In this document: one piece after another, positions 1 to 11,539 of the stretch
Layout of the letters: every line of letters begins with the position of its first letter
How positions within the stretch are numbered: position 1 is the first letter of the stretch
NCBI GenBank assembly: GCA_963693285.1
Contig: OY848917.1
Coordinates: 13,144,192-13,208,191 of the forward strand
Direction: 5' to 3'
Source: Xestospongia muta
Taxonomy: Eukaryota; Porifera; Demospongiae; Haplosclerida; Petrosiidae
DNA: 64,000 nucleotides
The notes under the pieces: model-generated
What the model was told of the DNA's origin: nothing
Seen by the model: only the letters and a program-made list of their open reading frames with translations
Databases searched by the model: none
Made by a program: the position numbers and the translations under genes

Positions 1-1040
1 ACACTGTACTTTGATGGGTCGAACGGTTCCAATAGTCCACTGATAAGCGCTGCCATCTCTTTTACCTCTTGTCGCCAATATGTTGTAATTCTACTAAGAC
101 CGAGTTGATTAGTACAACATATATATTTAAAAGAACAATAACTCAACAACTATAGACTGAACAAAACTGAATTTACATGACAATATATAGTGAACATTTA
201 TGTAAACATTACATCATAGGTTTATACAAGTTAATGTTCGTCACTGTAGTGGTATGCTATACTGACATAAAAAGTCATCACATATGTAACCATTTTTTGC
301 ACTTGCAACGTTTGAATCCAATCAATAGTTTCTCCATTAGTAGGGCTGGAATTTATCGGGTTAAAATCAATTTAGATTTTTGGGGTGACAAAATCGGGTT
401 TAATATTTGACAGTGTAAAATATGGCAAAACAGGGTTAACCCCAAAGAAAAATTTTAAAAGGTGGTAGTCCAGAATATATAATAGCACAAGTGAAGTCAT
501 GTACGACACTTTCAGCTTCTGCTTGTTTCGCTTTCACACATATCTCACTTTCATCCTTTCTTCATTGTTACTTTTCATTAACTTTATGATGCTTGGTACA
601 CAAATGCTCATTTACTCTATCCCATGGTTTCTCTCCAGATGTTAAAACATCAATCTCTACAGATCAGTATTTACAGGTAAGTACTTCCACTGATTTTCCA
701 TCTCCAGTAGGTTTTTCTCTTGATTCAAAATCATCAGGATGGTCTTTAGGTGTTCTTTTCCTCGCTGATCGATTCTGACGATTCGCCATATATATTTGTA
801 AGGCTTAACCCGGAAATTAAGTTTTCTTTGCAGGGTGTTTAGTTCTGGTAAAATTGGTAAAATAAACCAATTAAACAGGACTTCTTCTCCTCTGTTATTG
901 GCTTTACCCATCTTTTATCTGATGCTCTCTTATTCCTAGAAACCTAAGTTGTTTTTGATGCAGGGTTATGTTTACGTATAAAAGTTGCTTTAGCATCAGC
1001 ATCATGATTACTTTGCAGTGCTTTTAAGGAATTGATTGCT
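1..1040. other. No recognisable gene
   Basis: AT-rich sequence with only short open frames. The longest, on the minus strand around 657-911, has no family signature I recognise. A basic stretch is readable on the minus strand near 640-780, but no splice signals or start codon support it. I treat the block as intergenic or as unrecognised repeat. Confidence 0.4.
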
Positions 1041-1267
1041 GTAAAGGCCAGGATACATGCGCAACTTTTTTGTTCTGCAAGAAAGTTGCTCTGCGCTGGA
1101 ATATTGATGCAACTTTGTTGCTGTGATTTTGTTGCTGTGATTTATTAATAGTTACAAACGTTATTAAAATCATTGATTAACAATAATTTGAAAATGGCGG
1201 AAGAACGTGTGAAGATAGGTGCTTGTGGTGTTATTATAGCTCTGACGTTGATGAAAATGCATAGAAA

Positions 1268-1689
1268 ATGCGTAGAAAGCGAACTGTCTGGGTCAGAGAA
1301 TGGGTTAGAAATTGCCAGAGGTATGGTGCATATCATCAATTAGTTCAAAAATTGAGGTTGGGAGATCATGTGACATACAAAAACTTCCTAAGAATGGATA
1401 TTGCTACTTTTGATGAACTATTAGATCTTGTTACACCATATATTACTTACACTGACACAAACATGCGATGTGCCATACCTCCAGGAGAAAGGCTTGCAGT
1501 AACCTTACACTTTCTTGCTACTGGTAAGTAGTCTCTAATATTTTCTACAAATTTATTATCATGCCTTGAATATAGGAGAATCTTATACCAGTTTGCATAT
1601 CTCTATAGAATTCCCAGACAAACGATTGCAAGAATTGTGCTAGAGACATGCTCAGTTATAACTGAAGTTTTCAAAAAATATTTGAAAGT
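1268..1689 (+). pseudogene. HARBI1-like Harbinger nuclease, 5' exons
   Basis: Two exons encode the N-terminal helical region of a PIF/Harbinger (HARBI1-like) nuclease, which in intact elements cuts and joins transposon DNA. Exon 1 (1268-1524) contains the family signatures NFLRMD, DTNMR and PPGERLAVTL and ends at a GTAAGT donor. Exon 2 (1576-1689, after a TATAG acceptor) encodes GES..SL and RIPRQTIARIV and ends in YLK before another GTAAGTG donor. A one-base deletion near 1595 breaks exon 2. The catalytic DDE exon is not adjacent; a fitting one lies at 10259-10744. The family assignment is firm; that this is one split gene is inference. Confidence 0.75.
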
Positions 1690-1739
1690 AAGTGAAATAA
1701 GTAATAGAGAGTAATGAACAGTCACACAATGCTAACAGT

Positions 1740-2085
1740 CTAATAAGCAGGCGGAGTGCTTTCCTTTGTATGTGATGAACTTGAATTGAGTGATCCACTA
1801 TGCATGTCCCATTGGTAATGAGGGTTGGTGGGATAGCCATAATTTAGCAGTCCAGGTGACATTGGAAGGTGGTTTTCATTTTGCACAGAGGATATCATGG
1901 ATTGAATTTGAAATTTAATTTTTCGTTTGGTTGCTTCATCTTTGATTGTCTTAAGTTCCGAAGCTATGTATTTGCCACTTGTTGCCTCCATTAGATTAAT
2001 GGCTTTTTCTGGAGTCACTCTTTTGGTAGATTGAACTACATCTGCTTCCTCCATTTCATCCAAATTTTCCCAAAGCACAACCTAC
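1740..2085 (-). pseudogene. Harbinger companion protein, BESS-like C-terminal exon
   Basis: A minus-strand frame of about 112 codons carries the motif GKYIASELKTI followed by a basic helix (ATKRKIKFQIQSM), then a Ser/Pro-rich tail. The helix pattern resembles the BESS motif of MADF/Myb-type DNA-binding proteins, which serve as the second protein of Harbinger elements. A possible splice acceptor (CGGTAG) precedes it near 2086. There is no ATG at the start of the frame, so it is a 3' exon. The frame near 9800-10240 has the same motif, so two companion relics are present. Role inferred from motif and from the adjoining nuclease exons. Confidence 0.5.
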
Positions 2086-2089
2086 CGGG

Positions 2090-3230
2090 CCACTGCAGGT
2101 ACTATTTCTAAAGGTGTACTTATGTCACTCGAAATGTAGGTAATGGAAGTGGCAGAGATAGCTGGTATGGTTCTCCATCAAATCTTCAACAAATGAAACA
2201 CTTAGGCAATAGTTACGAACAAAGTTTCTTCCCTGACAATTCAAAATCTTGATTGTAATTTGGTCAATGTCTCCTTTACACCACCATGTTTATTAACAGC
2301 TCATGGCATTTTCTTGTGATCAGCAATGTCAAGTGGTTGATTGTGGGATATCAGCATTTCCTAATCACCCTCCACATGTCATTACTCCTTTTTCATCAAG
2401 AATTAGGAAAAGTTGCGACCTCCATGAATTGAAATTCTTGTCTCCGAACAATGTGTGCTGAGATATCTTAATCCAATATGTCAGTGACTGCTGTCAACTC
2501 ACAATTGATTGGTCGGTTCCTGATTCTAGACCTCAAAATCTGGACCAATGAGGCATGATGACTCCATCATTAGGTCAGCAGGACTCATACATCGTGATGG
2601 TATGTTGGCTGGGTTGTCTCAACCTAGACAATTCTTTCAGCACTCAACAGGTAGAAGCCTTGTTATCTTGTTCACACAATTCTACTTTGTAAGGATAGCT
2701 ATCAATTTTTCCCACTTTCTTACAAGAGTTGTTGAACATTCCTTTTGGTTCGTTTCTATTCTACAGTCAAGTTAGTAATGTAACAAATATCAAACATGAG
2801 GCCATCCTCCAGGACTCCCTATTTGGTTACCAGCATTTTTTTCAGTAAAACACTCATTTTCTCTTATTCTCTTTCTGAGCTTGGAAGAGTTAGTCACAAA
2901 TTTTCACGAATTTGTGATATCAATTATTATGTCAAAAACATGGAAGTCACAATATCATGACAGATGATAAGTATAAATAAAAAACCGGGAGTCACATACT
3001 CGTGACCAGGGGTGAATTGTAAAACCACAGTTGTTGTAGCACATCACTTTGATCGTTTTATTTGTTTATACAATTAACAAAGTAAAAAGAATGCTCAAAG
3101 TAAAAGGAATGCTCAGCATAAGTGGAAAGAAATTTATTATACATAATTATTAGACATAGACACTGACATTCCACCAGTATAACTACCATTTAATGAAACA
3201 CCAGGGCCTACAGCTAATCTTACTGACAGG
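2090..3230. other. Unassigned stretch between companion and piggyBac relics
   Basis: No frame here resembles a family I know. A 75-codon plus-strand frame at 2548-2775 has no domain signature, and I see no strong splice pattern. It may be noncoding sequence of either flanking transposon. Confidence 0.35.
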
Positions 3231-3239
3231 TTATTACCG

Positions 3240-4110
3240 ATACAATGTGTTAATCTTTTCTTTACTTCTGCTGTATGCCAGTGAGTACACTCTGCACAAG
3301 CAACAAAAGCACAATGGGAGACGTTCTGGAAAGCAGTTAACAATGAAGGAAATAAAAGCATTCATTGGTATGATATTCAATATCCAACCATTCATCAATT
3401 TGTAATTACCCATCATAAATTGTAATTACACACCAGACAAACAAGTACCGGTCGATGAAGCAGTAATCTCCTTCAGAGGTAGAGTTAGCTTCAGGCAATA
3501 CATAAAGGAAAACTAACCCATGAGGTATAAAAGCTTATGTATTGTACGAAAGCAAGTCTGGATATATGCACAATCTACTTATATGTTATGGTGTTATGGC
3601 AAAGATACTTGTCTTATTGAGAGACCTGACTTATTCATGCTTATGACTTGTACACTGATAGGTTCTACACTAGCCTACCTTCAGCTGATGAGTTAGATAT
3701 ACTTGCAAACTAGTCTAAATTTGTTTTGCTTTATCTTTTAACGCCTTAGGTAGCCCTTTCTAACTATGTTTGTTATAACTCTCCCAATAGGCCTAATGAA
3801 CCAACCAAACGTAAACCAGATGTCATCATAGACAACAACAATCTTATGTTAGGTGTCAACAAGTTTGATCAAATAATGAGCTTACTACAGTTTCCTTCAC
3901 AAATCTATGAAGTGGTGGTAGAAAGTTTTTTTCTGGATTGTTGAGATGATTGTTGTCAATGCTTATATAATTCACAAAAAAAAACACAGGCTGACACTGG
4001 CAATAATACACTATTAAGACAATGGTCATGGTGTCAATGAACACTAATAAATTCTTGATGTTCCTTAGATACTTGATGTCAAATACATAGTGTGATGCAA
4101 AAGCCACATA
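3240..4110 (+). pseudogene. piggyBac transposase relic
   Basis: Broken plus-strand frames run in the order of a piggyBac transposase. Around 3270-3400 is an LTMKEIKAFIGMIFNI block, the family's conserved entry to the catalytic core. Around 3440-3560 is PVDEAVISFRGRVSFRQYIK, which contains the conserved SVDE.M..F.GR..F.QY motif. Around 3830-3990 comes MLGVNKFDQIM, the counterpart of the M.GVD..DQ motif, followed by a degraded W- and F-rich C-terminus. Several frameshifts and stops separate the blocks, so it is not functional. piggyBac normally moves by precise TTAA excision; I did not find matching ends. Confidence 0.75.
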
Positions 4111-4216
4111 CTATGATAGCAGTAGGCAGGCTATTAGTATGGATTACATTTGTCTTTTCTATAACGACAACTGGATCTTTAAGACTATGAAAACTTGTAC
4201 CAAATGCTGCAATGCA

Positions 4217-4247
4217 TGGACGTGTGTGGAAGTGTGTGTGTGTGTGT
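4217..4247. repeat. Short (GT)n microsatellite
   Basis: An imperfect GT-rich run ends in GTGTGTGTGTGTG, just downstream of the piggyBac relic. Confidence 0.6.
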
Positions 4248-4409
4248 TCTCTATGTCAATGACCTCATCCTGTTATCAGTGGGATATCTAGGGCATTTTA
4301 ATTGGTAGGGCATATTATTAATGAAGGTGTGGTCAATTAATTGTTAATTATTATTAATTTTAAAACAAAATTATTTTCCTATTCTTCTCTCTGTGAATAA
4401 ATTTGTCAA

Positions 4410-5700
4410 AAGAAATGTCTAGTGTTCCAGAGAGCTCTCTTTCTACTGAAAGAATTGCTAAATCACTCAAGTGCTGCTCACCCATCATTGAATTCAGGTA
4501 AGCTTTTATTCGCTTCAGGGCAGAAAATGACCTTTCGCAATGAGCTGTAGAAAGGCTGCTTTTAAGGAAGAAAGATACAAGTAAACATCACTTATATGTG
4601 ACAACTCGATCTGAAGTGTTTGTTTAGCGAGAAAAGAAGGAGAACTGGATCCATCAAGGACTATGAAAACGTCTAGGTGGTTGCTTTCTTCTTGAACGAG
4701 AAGTACATGTAGTTTCAATATCATATAACTTAGTTACTTTACCAGCATATTTAAATACCTTATCCCTCATCTTATCTGAACAATATTGTTGTATACTTCT
4801 TGGTTTGCTGCTCCATAAAAATAGCATGTGCTTTAGATGTGGACATAAAAACATACACTAAATCCAAGTAATACAAAAAATTCATTTGCATTTCTAATAG
4901 ATTTCACAACATCAACTAAAACCAAGTTTAGTGTATGTGCATAACAATGTATGTATATACCCTGTGGTGCAATGGCTTTTATGCACTGCAGTACAACTGA
5001 ATGCTTTCCACTCATGATGGATGCTCCGTCGTATCCTTGTGATACTATCATGTCATCTTCTAAATTAAAAATTTCTTAATGTATTAGTAATGTAGCTACA
5101 AAGGCTCTCTGCATTTTGACAAGATGTTTCAACAAAGGTAAGAAAATTTTCATTCAATAGCACCTTTCTCCTCAACATACCTTATTACAAAGGGTGGTGC
5201 TCTTTCTTGCTACAGTCTTTATACTCACTCATCTACTAAAATAGAAAAAAACCCTGCCTTTTTTACATTCTCACTAATTGTCTTTCGCACTATATCAGCA
5301 AGTATATTTAGAATTAAGTTTTGGTGATGTGTATAATGAGAACCCGAACCACATAAATGGTCTTGAACAATACTATCATGCTTTGAAATAAAATGCATAA
5401 GTTCGAGAAAATTGCCTCTATTCATTGAAGAACTACTCTCATCCCCATACCCTCTTAATGGTATAGTTTGTCTTGCAAAAAGTAGAATAAGCCCAGCTAC
5501 AGATGAAATATAATGCCTGTTTCTTTCTATTTGTGTACTAGGTAATTTGTCGAACCTTTCAGCTATCGTTGCTCTTTCATTATTATTTTTAACATAATCT
5601 GACCAAGCTACCATGGCTTGTTTATGAGAAATACTTTTTGAATGCTTTTCTAAATTGCCATTTTTGCCTGTTGTGTGTTTCCAAACAATTGACATGAAAC
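4410..5700 (-). pseudogene. hAT transposase relic, ZMYM1/DUF4371 type
   Basis: The minus strand carries a hAT transposase of the zinc-finger MYM-type 1-like (DUF4371) group in N-to-C order. The N-terminal block (5695-5225) has a TTF-finger tail (GKNGNLEKHSKSISHKQAM), NRGNFLELM and GFFSILVDE, the first catalytic Asp region. The next block (5051-4850) has GYDGASIMSGKH and the YAHTLNLVLVD motif with the second catalytic region. After a degraded stretch, the C-terminal dimerisation segment at about 4530-4410 reads CERSFSALKRIKAYL. Frameshifts and missing linker sequence show it is dead. A related relic lies at 33405-34900. Confidence 0.8.
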
Positions 5701-5766
5701 CAACCTTCTAATAGCATATAAAAAAATCAAACTTCATACTGTAGATGCCTCTTTATATAGTTAAGT

Positions 5767-6039
5767 GTGGCTAAGACAGATAAAGAGATGGACTCTATTA
5801 TCTCCGTATCAGAAAATATAGCAATAATCAATTCATCAAAATGGTTTCCAGTACAACCTGTAAACATTATGACCAAGTCAACTTTGCTTCAGCAGTTAAT
5901 ATACGAAGAGGTCATAGACAAGAGACACTGTCAGCTCAATGGCATAAAAAGAGGATTAGAGTATTTTGGACTCATCAGTCTGTGTAAACGTTATCCTGAA
6001 AACTTTGTCCAATTCTTGTACATCAGGAGAAGCCATTAG
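5767..6039 (+). pseudogene. HECT-domain-like fragment (G2E3-type)
   Basis: A 90-codon frame contains TLLQQLIYEEVIDKR followed by LNGIKRGLEYFGLISLC, resembling the N-lobe of HECT ubiquitin ligase domains in the multicopy G2E3-like family. The catalytic cysteine region is absent. The frame stops at 6039 and continues in broken form to about 6150. Sequence on the minus side belongs to the hAT relic, so this may be a captured or truncated host gene. Motif-level recognition only. Confidence 0.4.
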
Positions 6040-6439
6040 ACCATTTTGATGAATTGATTATTGTCATATTTTCTGGAATGGTACTCAGTTCAGTTCATTT
6101 ACTACTGAGCAAAACAAAGTTATACCATAATTATTATCATCTGTTAAATGGTGTGGAAATTGAGCCATTAATTCTGATGTAAGATTTTTACAATGAGGAT
6201 CTACAACAATAGCATTGTCTGGTACTAAAATATCCGGAGTGGGACCATCCTCTGAAATCTGTGTGAATCTTCTTCGCAGATATGGTATGACAAAAGATGT
6301 TGGTTAGACTCTTTCCTACTATAACACCGATGACTTAAATTTGTCTAAATTAAAGGTCGAACTTGCCACGTGTAAATGCGGATTAAATAGATTGCTAGAA
6401 GTTAATAATTACGGTTATTAACAAAATCTATGATGAGAG

Positions 6440-6690
6440 GTGAAGTCAGAGCTTGTTGAGAGTGGTAATGTTTGAGCATGATGATTTTGTCTGCTGCTGA
6501 GAACGATGAACGATAATAGTATTAACACGATGATCTTGTCTGTTGATAACACAATCATGCGATAAACAATAGCACGTGTTCCAAGTTGATCATGATAAAT
6601 GCAGCATTGTTTGAACCTGACAATGTTGTCTAGATAACATTTTTGTCTGTTTGAACAATGTTGTCAAGATAATGGCCTTTTTTTTGTCAA
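6440..6690. repeat. Diverged short repeats rich in GATAA/TTGTC
   Basis: Several imperfect units of the type TGATNTTGTCTGNTGATAA and AATGTTGTCNAGATAA recur through this stretch. No coding frame is evident. It looks like a decayed minisatellite or the end of a repeat. Confidence 0.4.
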
Positions 6691-7140
6691 CATAATTTTG
6701 TCCAGTTCAGAATGCTGTATTTTATAGCATTGTGCCCAATCTTTGCAAATTTTTCTTCAAATTCATTGTTCTGGAAATTTTATGTATCAATTCTGCACCT
6801 ATTGCCGGAGATCACAAAATTGGCAACAAATCAGCATGTACCTGGTTTCAATATTTATATACTAATAACCCGTTCACACGAGCGTGCACGGTACGTTCAA
6901 AATTATATGTGTTAACAGCATTTATTCAAACCTTATCAGACTGGCCCAGCCTCCTTGTGACAGCCGTGCTACGCGGTACAGTGCAATATGGCATGGCACG
7001 ATTCACCCAGTGTGAAACAAAATACAGGTCTGTATTATCCACACCCACACCTATAACCACACCCAGCACGTTAGGATTTTCAATGACATGTCAACAATGT
7101 CGTGATAAACCCTAAACTAAAGAAACTTAAATGTGAATAC

Positions 7141-7369
7141 AAAAGGATCAAGGTGGTGAAGGAAGGTATCCTGAATGGGACTACTTTGATGCAATAGATG
7201 GTGTGCTAGGACAATGGGACTACTTTGATCCATTAGATGCTGTGCTAGGACACAGGCCAGCTGTTGTAATAGACACTTTGAAAGATGTCACAGCAACAGA
7301 GCAAGGTTTAGGCTTTGACATACCTGATACCGCTGATCTGAGTAGTGTGACATCAGGTAGAACATAAGC
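7141..7369 (+). pseudogene. Harbinger Myb/SANT companion, C-terminal fragment
   Basis: The frame encodes WDYFDAIDGVLG, an adjacent near-copy WDYFDPLDAVLGHRPA, and an acidic tail ending near a TAA at 7367. The pattern F..(I/M)D.VLGHRPA also occurs at about 30050 (minus strand), next to a clear Myb/SANT domain, so this is the linker of the Harbinger companion DNA-binding protein. A 39-bp tandem duplication starting at 7175 and 7214 doubles the motif. The N-terminal Myb domain is missing. Confidence 0.55.
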
Positions 7370-7400
7370 CGCTGCAATGATGGTGGGTGTGCATGTCGTT

Positions 7401-8140
7401 TCACTTCATTAGGCGACGCCATCTGCCCTTAAGTATACCATAACTATTTTCAACAACAATTCTTGCTGAAGAAATCCTATAATTAAATAGTTGTTCCTCC
7501 CTTGACAAAGCACCATTGTAGGGGAAAGGTTTCATAAGCCACGATTGAAGAGGGTATGCTGCATCTCCTATTATGCAAATTGTTCCTCCATTGACAAAGC
7601 ACCATTGTGTGGGAAAGGTTTCATAAGCCACGATTGAAGAGGGTATGCTGCATCTCCTATTATATAAAGTGGTATACCAACACCATGAAGCTGTGTTTGG
7701 CAATAAATTCTCATTACAAATTTTGTCATACAATGAAGAGTGGGCAAAATTCTTGAATCATGAACGCTTCCTGACCATCCAATGTTAATGTCAAGAAATC
7801 GATAATTTGCATCCACTAATCCTTGTACTACTGAATACCAACCCTTCCTATTGTAAAAGTCAGTGTGGTTACCAGCAGGACCGCTAATAGGGATGTGACT
7901 GCCATCAATTGTCCCAACACATTGACGAATGGCAAATTTTTTCTTAAATCCAAGCACAACACGATCCAACTCTTCACCTTCAGGGAATTTGATATATACT
8001 TTCAGTAATTGTTGGACTATTGCAGCACAGACCTCATGAACAACCTCACATACACTGGAACGAGCTACTACAGAGACATGATACTGTCATGTGCCAATCG
8101 ATATCCCTGGAGAAAAGAGTGGCAATAGCACTCTCAACTT
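7401..8140 (-). pseudogene. HARBI1-like Harbinger nuclease relic
   Basis: Reading from 8140 down, the frame passes through VCEVVHEVCAAIVQQLL, IRQCVGTIDGSHIPI (first catalytic Asp), INIGWSGSVHDSRIL (second) and GDAAYPLQSWLMKPFP (third region), then SSARIVVENSYGILKGRWRR. This is the catalytic half of a PIF/Harbinger nuclease with all three DDE regions visible. The IGDAAYPL block occurs twice because of an 89-bp tandem duplication that also shifts the frame, and the N-terminal third is missing. It lies inside the inverted ends at 6868-8292, convergent with the companion fragment. Confidence 0.85.
7491..7668. repeat. 89-bp tandem duplication inside HARBI1-like gene
   Basis: The unit beginning TTGTTCCTCC at 7491 starts again at 7580 and remains nearly identical to about 7668. 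It covers the third catalytic region of the nuclease. Since 89 is not a multiple of three, the duplication alone disables the frame. Confidence 0.9.
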
Positions 8141-8339
8141 TGCATCCATTTTAAGAAGGCGTGAGTGTTAACATAATATATTGAATTGGGCGTGGTAGTC
8201 AAGTTTAACGTGGAAAGAAATCTCTTGTGTAAATTCTACAGAAAAAGTGCCGTACTGATCCGGTACCCTGCTAGCCCTGCTCGTGTGAACGTATTATAAC
8301 ATGCTTGCCATGCCATAATTTCCTAATAATATTATGTTT

Positions 8340-9760
8340 TACAGACTTCACTTTGAAATATATTATTATAAACATAGTATAATATAATAGTTATCAATAC
8401 ACAAAATCAATTCAAATTGATATTTGATACTCTTTATCATTCTTATGCTAAATCATTGACACACTAAGATTTCTTTAAAGTTCCAATTATTCATTCCACG
8501 TGTATACGAACTTAGCTGAATGATGCACAATAGCAAGCAACATAATCACCAATCATGCCAATCGTGAATCCTCTGTCTGCTAGTACCTGGTTCCCAGGTT
8601 CTAAGTAATTTAAAAAATTACTTTGCTGAGTAATGCTCTTATTGGATATTTTTCACCCCACAAAAAGGAGATGGTCCCACATGGCATAATTCCTATCAAG
8701 AATTTGACAGTATTGTGTTTTTTTTAGTTTGAATATGTCTTTGCCAAACAATGAGAAATAACACTTACAGAGAGATCACAAGCTATCCTATTTTTACCCT
8801 AAACAGTTCTTGTTGCTTAATTAATTGCTGAAGTAAGGGTTGCTACAGTTGTAACAATGCTATGATATCTGGAGTTGTATAAGGGAGGAGAAATATTAGT
8901 TATGGGAGTAAATACACTGTTCGCAGTGGTAGCTGTTGCTGCAACATACTTATTATCTTTCTGTTCACCTGAATCCAAGTTAGTGTCGTCATCGTTTTCA
9001 GTGCCATCCGAAGAATGATTCTTCTATTCTAGTGAATAGATCATCACCATAGACTTAGATTGTGGGTAGCTCTTCATACCTGGTCTTCCTTGATTTGACA
9101 GTTCGTTTGCCGAATTGGAACTGAAAATTTTTTAGGGATCAAAGCTGTTCTAAAAATGCCATCTTTCTTCTGCTTGAATCGACAGCAAGCTTTCTCCATC
9201 TTTAAAATGTGGTCTAATCAACACTTCCATTATATTCTGCAGCACAAGAGGCTTTACTACTCAAGAAATAGTGGAAGATGGAGTAAGGAAAGAGTATTTG
9301 TAAGTACTTCAATTGGCTCATCATTTTCTTTGGAAAAACCAGATATCAAATAGATTCCTTTAAGCCCACCTTCTACTAGGCAACTTTGTTGAAAGAAACA
9401 TGTTGCATGCAAATTTGCAACATTGTTGTCACTTGGTTCCTCACTGTGCAACAATGTTGAATGTAAGCTAATAATAATAATAAGAGGTGGTGATTTAAAC
9501 ATGGCGGACTCTGTTACAGCCAAGTCTGCAGTTGCTATGATATTAGCAGTTGATGGTATGCCCCATACAACTGTCTGCATTGTAGCCAATCTCTGACCCA
9601 AAACCTGTGTTTTCTTACTCTTTTTTCTTTCTCTTCTGCCTTATTGCTACATAAGAACTAGATACTTCTTTATACTGCAACTTTCTCTAGAGTTTCTGCC
9701 CAATCTATTGGAAAGACAATTCCAGAAACATGTCAAGCAATAATAGAGACCCTCTCAGAA
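8340..9760. other. Unassigned, with short hairpin-forming repeats
   Basis: No family recognised. A minus-strand acidic/Ser-Thr-rich frame at about 8880-9000 (containing GTENDDDTNLDSGEQ) could be part of a companion protein. Near 9416-9470, TTGCAACATTGTTG is followed about 20 bp later by its partial reverse complement CAACAATGTTG, forming a hairpin. An ATG frame at about 9503 (AACATGGCGGAC) is short and unsupported. Confidence 0.3.
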
Positions 9761-9799
9761 GACTGAAAGTAAAATCAACCTGACACAACAAAATGAAAA

Positions 9800-10245
9800 T
9801 CATGATTGAGTATTGTCATAGTCATAGTCACTGGATAGTGGTGACAAAGATGTATGAGGTGGTGGAAACCCAGCCAATCTGGGCCCAGCCAATCTGGGTA
9901 ATACAGGCTGTGGAAATGACTGCATTTAGAATGGCTGTCTAGTATCAAAATGAACAGAATATAAGGTGTTTTGAATGTTCCACTTCACCCATCTTTGTAA
10001 CTGAACATTAGAAATACTTCGTAGCTCATGAGCTACATATTTGCTAAAGATGTCATGTTTATCAAGACTGTCCTCTTTCCCATTGGCCTTTTCCAGAATA
10101 TCTTCCTTCTCTTGCTTTGCCTTTTTAGTAGTGAGTTTTTCCTTTTTAATAGGTAGGGGCCTTTTTGTAGATCTAATGTCCTTTTCATCAGTAACTCACA
10201 CTCAACTGCATCATCTTCCTATAATGAAAATAATGTCACATATAA
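9800..10245 (-). pseudogene. Harbinger companion protein, BESS-like exon
   Basis: The frame reads a lysine-rich segment (TKRPLPIKKEKLTTKK), then SKYVAHELRSISNVQLQRW, a BESS-like helix matching the paralogous segment at 1740-2085. An in-frame TAA follows near 9931, then the same frame continues through a proline-rich tail to a TGA at 9800-9802. A one-base slip near 10190 breaks the N-terminal side. It sits only about 15 bp before the acceptor of the HARBI1-like exon on the opposite strand. Confidence 0.5.
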
Positions 10246-10258
10246 CTATTTTTTATAG

Positions 10259-10744
10259 GTACCAACAACACAGAGTAAATGGCAATCTATAGCAGATAAA
10301 TATGAACAGCTATGGAATTTCAACAACTGTATCGGAGTGTTAGATGGCAAACATATCATGATTCACCCTTCACCAAACAGTGGATCTGATTACTTTAATT
10401 ACAAGCACTTTTTTAGCATTGTTCTTATGGCAATTGTTGATACTGAATACAAATTCATCTATGTAGATATAGGATGCAATGGCAGAGTCTCTGATGGAGG
10501 AGTATTTAAGAATTGCATCATTTATGAAGCACTTCAAAAAAAAAATTTGAACATTCTTGAACCAACCAGACTACCAGGATCAAGGTTTATAGTCCCATAT
10601 GTACTAGTGGCTGATGATGCTTTTGCCTTAAGCAAGTACCTCATGAAACCATATAGTCAAACTGGGTTGACTACTGAGAAGATTAATTATAGGCTTACCA
10701 GGGCAAGGCGAACAGTGGCAAAATACCTTGGCAATATGATATGA
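10259..10744 (+). pseudogene. HARBI1-like Harbinger nuclease, catalytic exon
   Basis: After a TTTTTATAG acceptor the frame begins VPTTQSKW and continues WNFNNCIGVLDGKHIMI (first Asp), IGCNGRVSDGGVFKN (second) and VADDAFALSKYLMKPY (third region), then INYRLTRARRTV. This is the DDE catalytic exon of a PIF/Harbinger nuclease. Family members read ...EYLK-VPTTE..W..I, so it joins naturally to the exon ending YLK at 1689. The C-terminal end after ARRTV is degraded. All three acidic catalytic positions are present. Confidence 0.8.
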
Positions 10745-11389
10745 TATGACTGTGACTACATGTAATGATACATTGTAATTTTGCTAGATGTATGCAAAAC
10801 GTTGAACTCACATCATTTGATGTCACTGGCAAGTTTGAGACAGTTGACTTTGGAATAATAAAGTCATCGAGAAAACGCATGTGTTTATGCAAATGCAAGC
10901 TTTTAAATCTAGGATCTAATAAAGTTGCAATGGCTGCAACATGACAACAACTCTTTGCCTAGTTGACAAAAAACTTCCACCTCCGTTGATCAACTTCAAT
11001 CAACTTCATCTAGCCCAGTTCCTGTTTTCCTCTTCTTTTCCTTTTCCTTTCCTCTACTATATGTAGACCTGAAAAGTGACTAGTGTGGCCATCCATGAGA
11101 AGAAGCAGAGTAGTGGTTGAGCAGGAGGAGCATAAGTGGCCACTACTCAAAATTTCTGCATCCATCCACCACTGTGTCAACTAAGACCATACATAAGAAA
11201 TTCGCCTGCAGACTATTCTGCTTAGGAACAAGCAATTCAACGGTTGCAAGTAGAAGTAAGAGATATAGAGCTGGGACGCTTTTGATCCAGCAAGATTATT
11301 ACAATGTTCCTGTAGTACAGGTCCACACTGCCCACTTTGCCAGTTTCTCATGAGAGAACTTCAGAAAAGATTTCAACAGATTGAGTTTG

Positions 11390-11530
11390 TTTATGTAAGT
11401 GATCCTCTACATCATTAGGTATGTGGAGTTCCACTGGGTAGCAACATCCTCAATTAACTTAAATTGAGGAAGGGAAAGCTGGTTCTGCACATATCTTAGC
11501 TTATCTGATGCCTTCAACCTCTTCATCATG
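11390..11530 (-). pseudogene. hAT transposase fragment, ZBED type
   Basis: The minus strand reads KASDKLRYVQNQL, then PQFKLIEDVATQWNSTYLMM. LIQDV.TRWNSTY is a hallmark of ZBED1/4/6-type hAT transposases. Only about 45 codons remain. It abuts the C-terminal end of the pogo piece immediately to its right, so the two are juxtaposed fragments. Confidence 0.7.
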
Positions 11531-11539
11531 TGCTGTGGC

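Larger units (their letters stand above)
6868..8292. mobile_element. Harbinger-type element with inverted ends
   Basis: The left end near 6868 reads ACCCGTTCACACGAGC; the right end near 8277-8292 carries its near reverse complement, GCTCGTGTGAACG. The same CCCGTTCACA core recurs at 24810 and 30547. Inside are a plus-strand companion fragment (7141-7369) and a minus-strand HARBI1-like nuclease (8140-7401), the convergent two-gene layout known for Harbinger. At about 1.4 kb with a truncated nuclease N-terminus, it is a deletion derivative that cannot move by itself. Exact ends and target duplication are not certain because the outermost bases have diverged. Confidence 0.65.

Noticed and set aside
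6100..6866. tRNA or other small RNA gene
   Set aside because: I looked for paired A and B box-like sequences and a cloverleaf here and in other gaps and could not support one.
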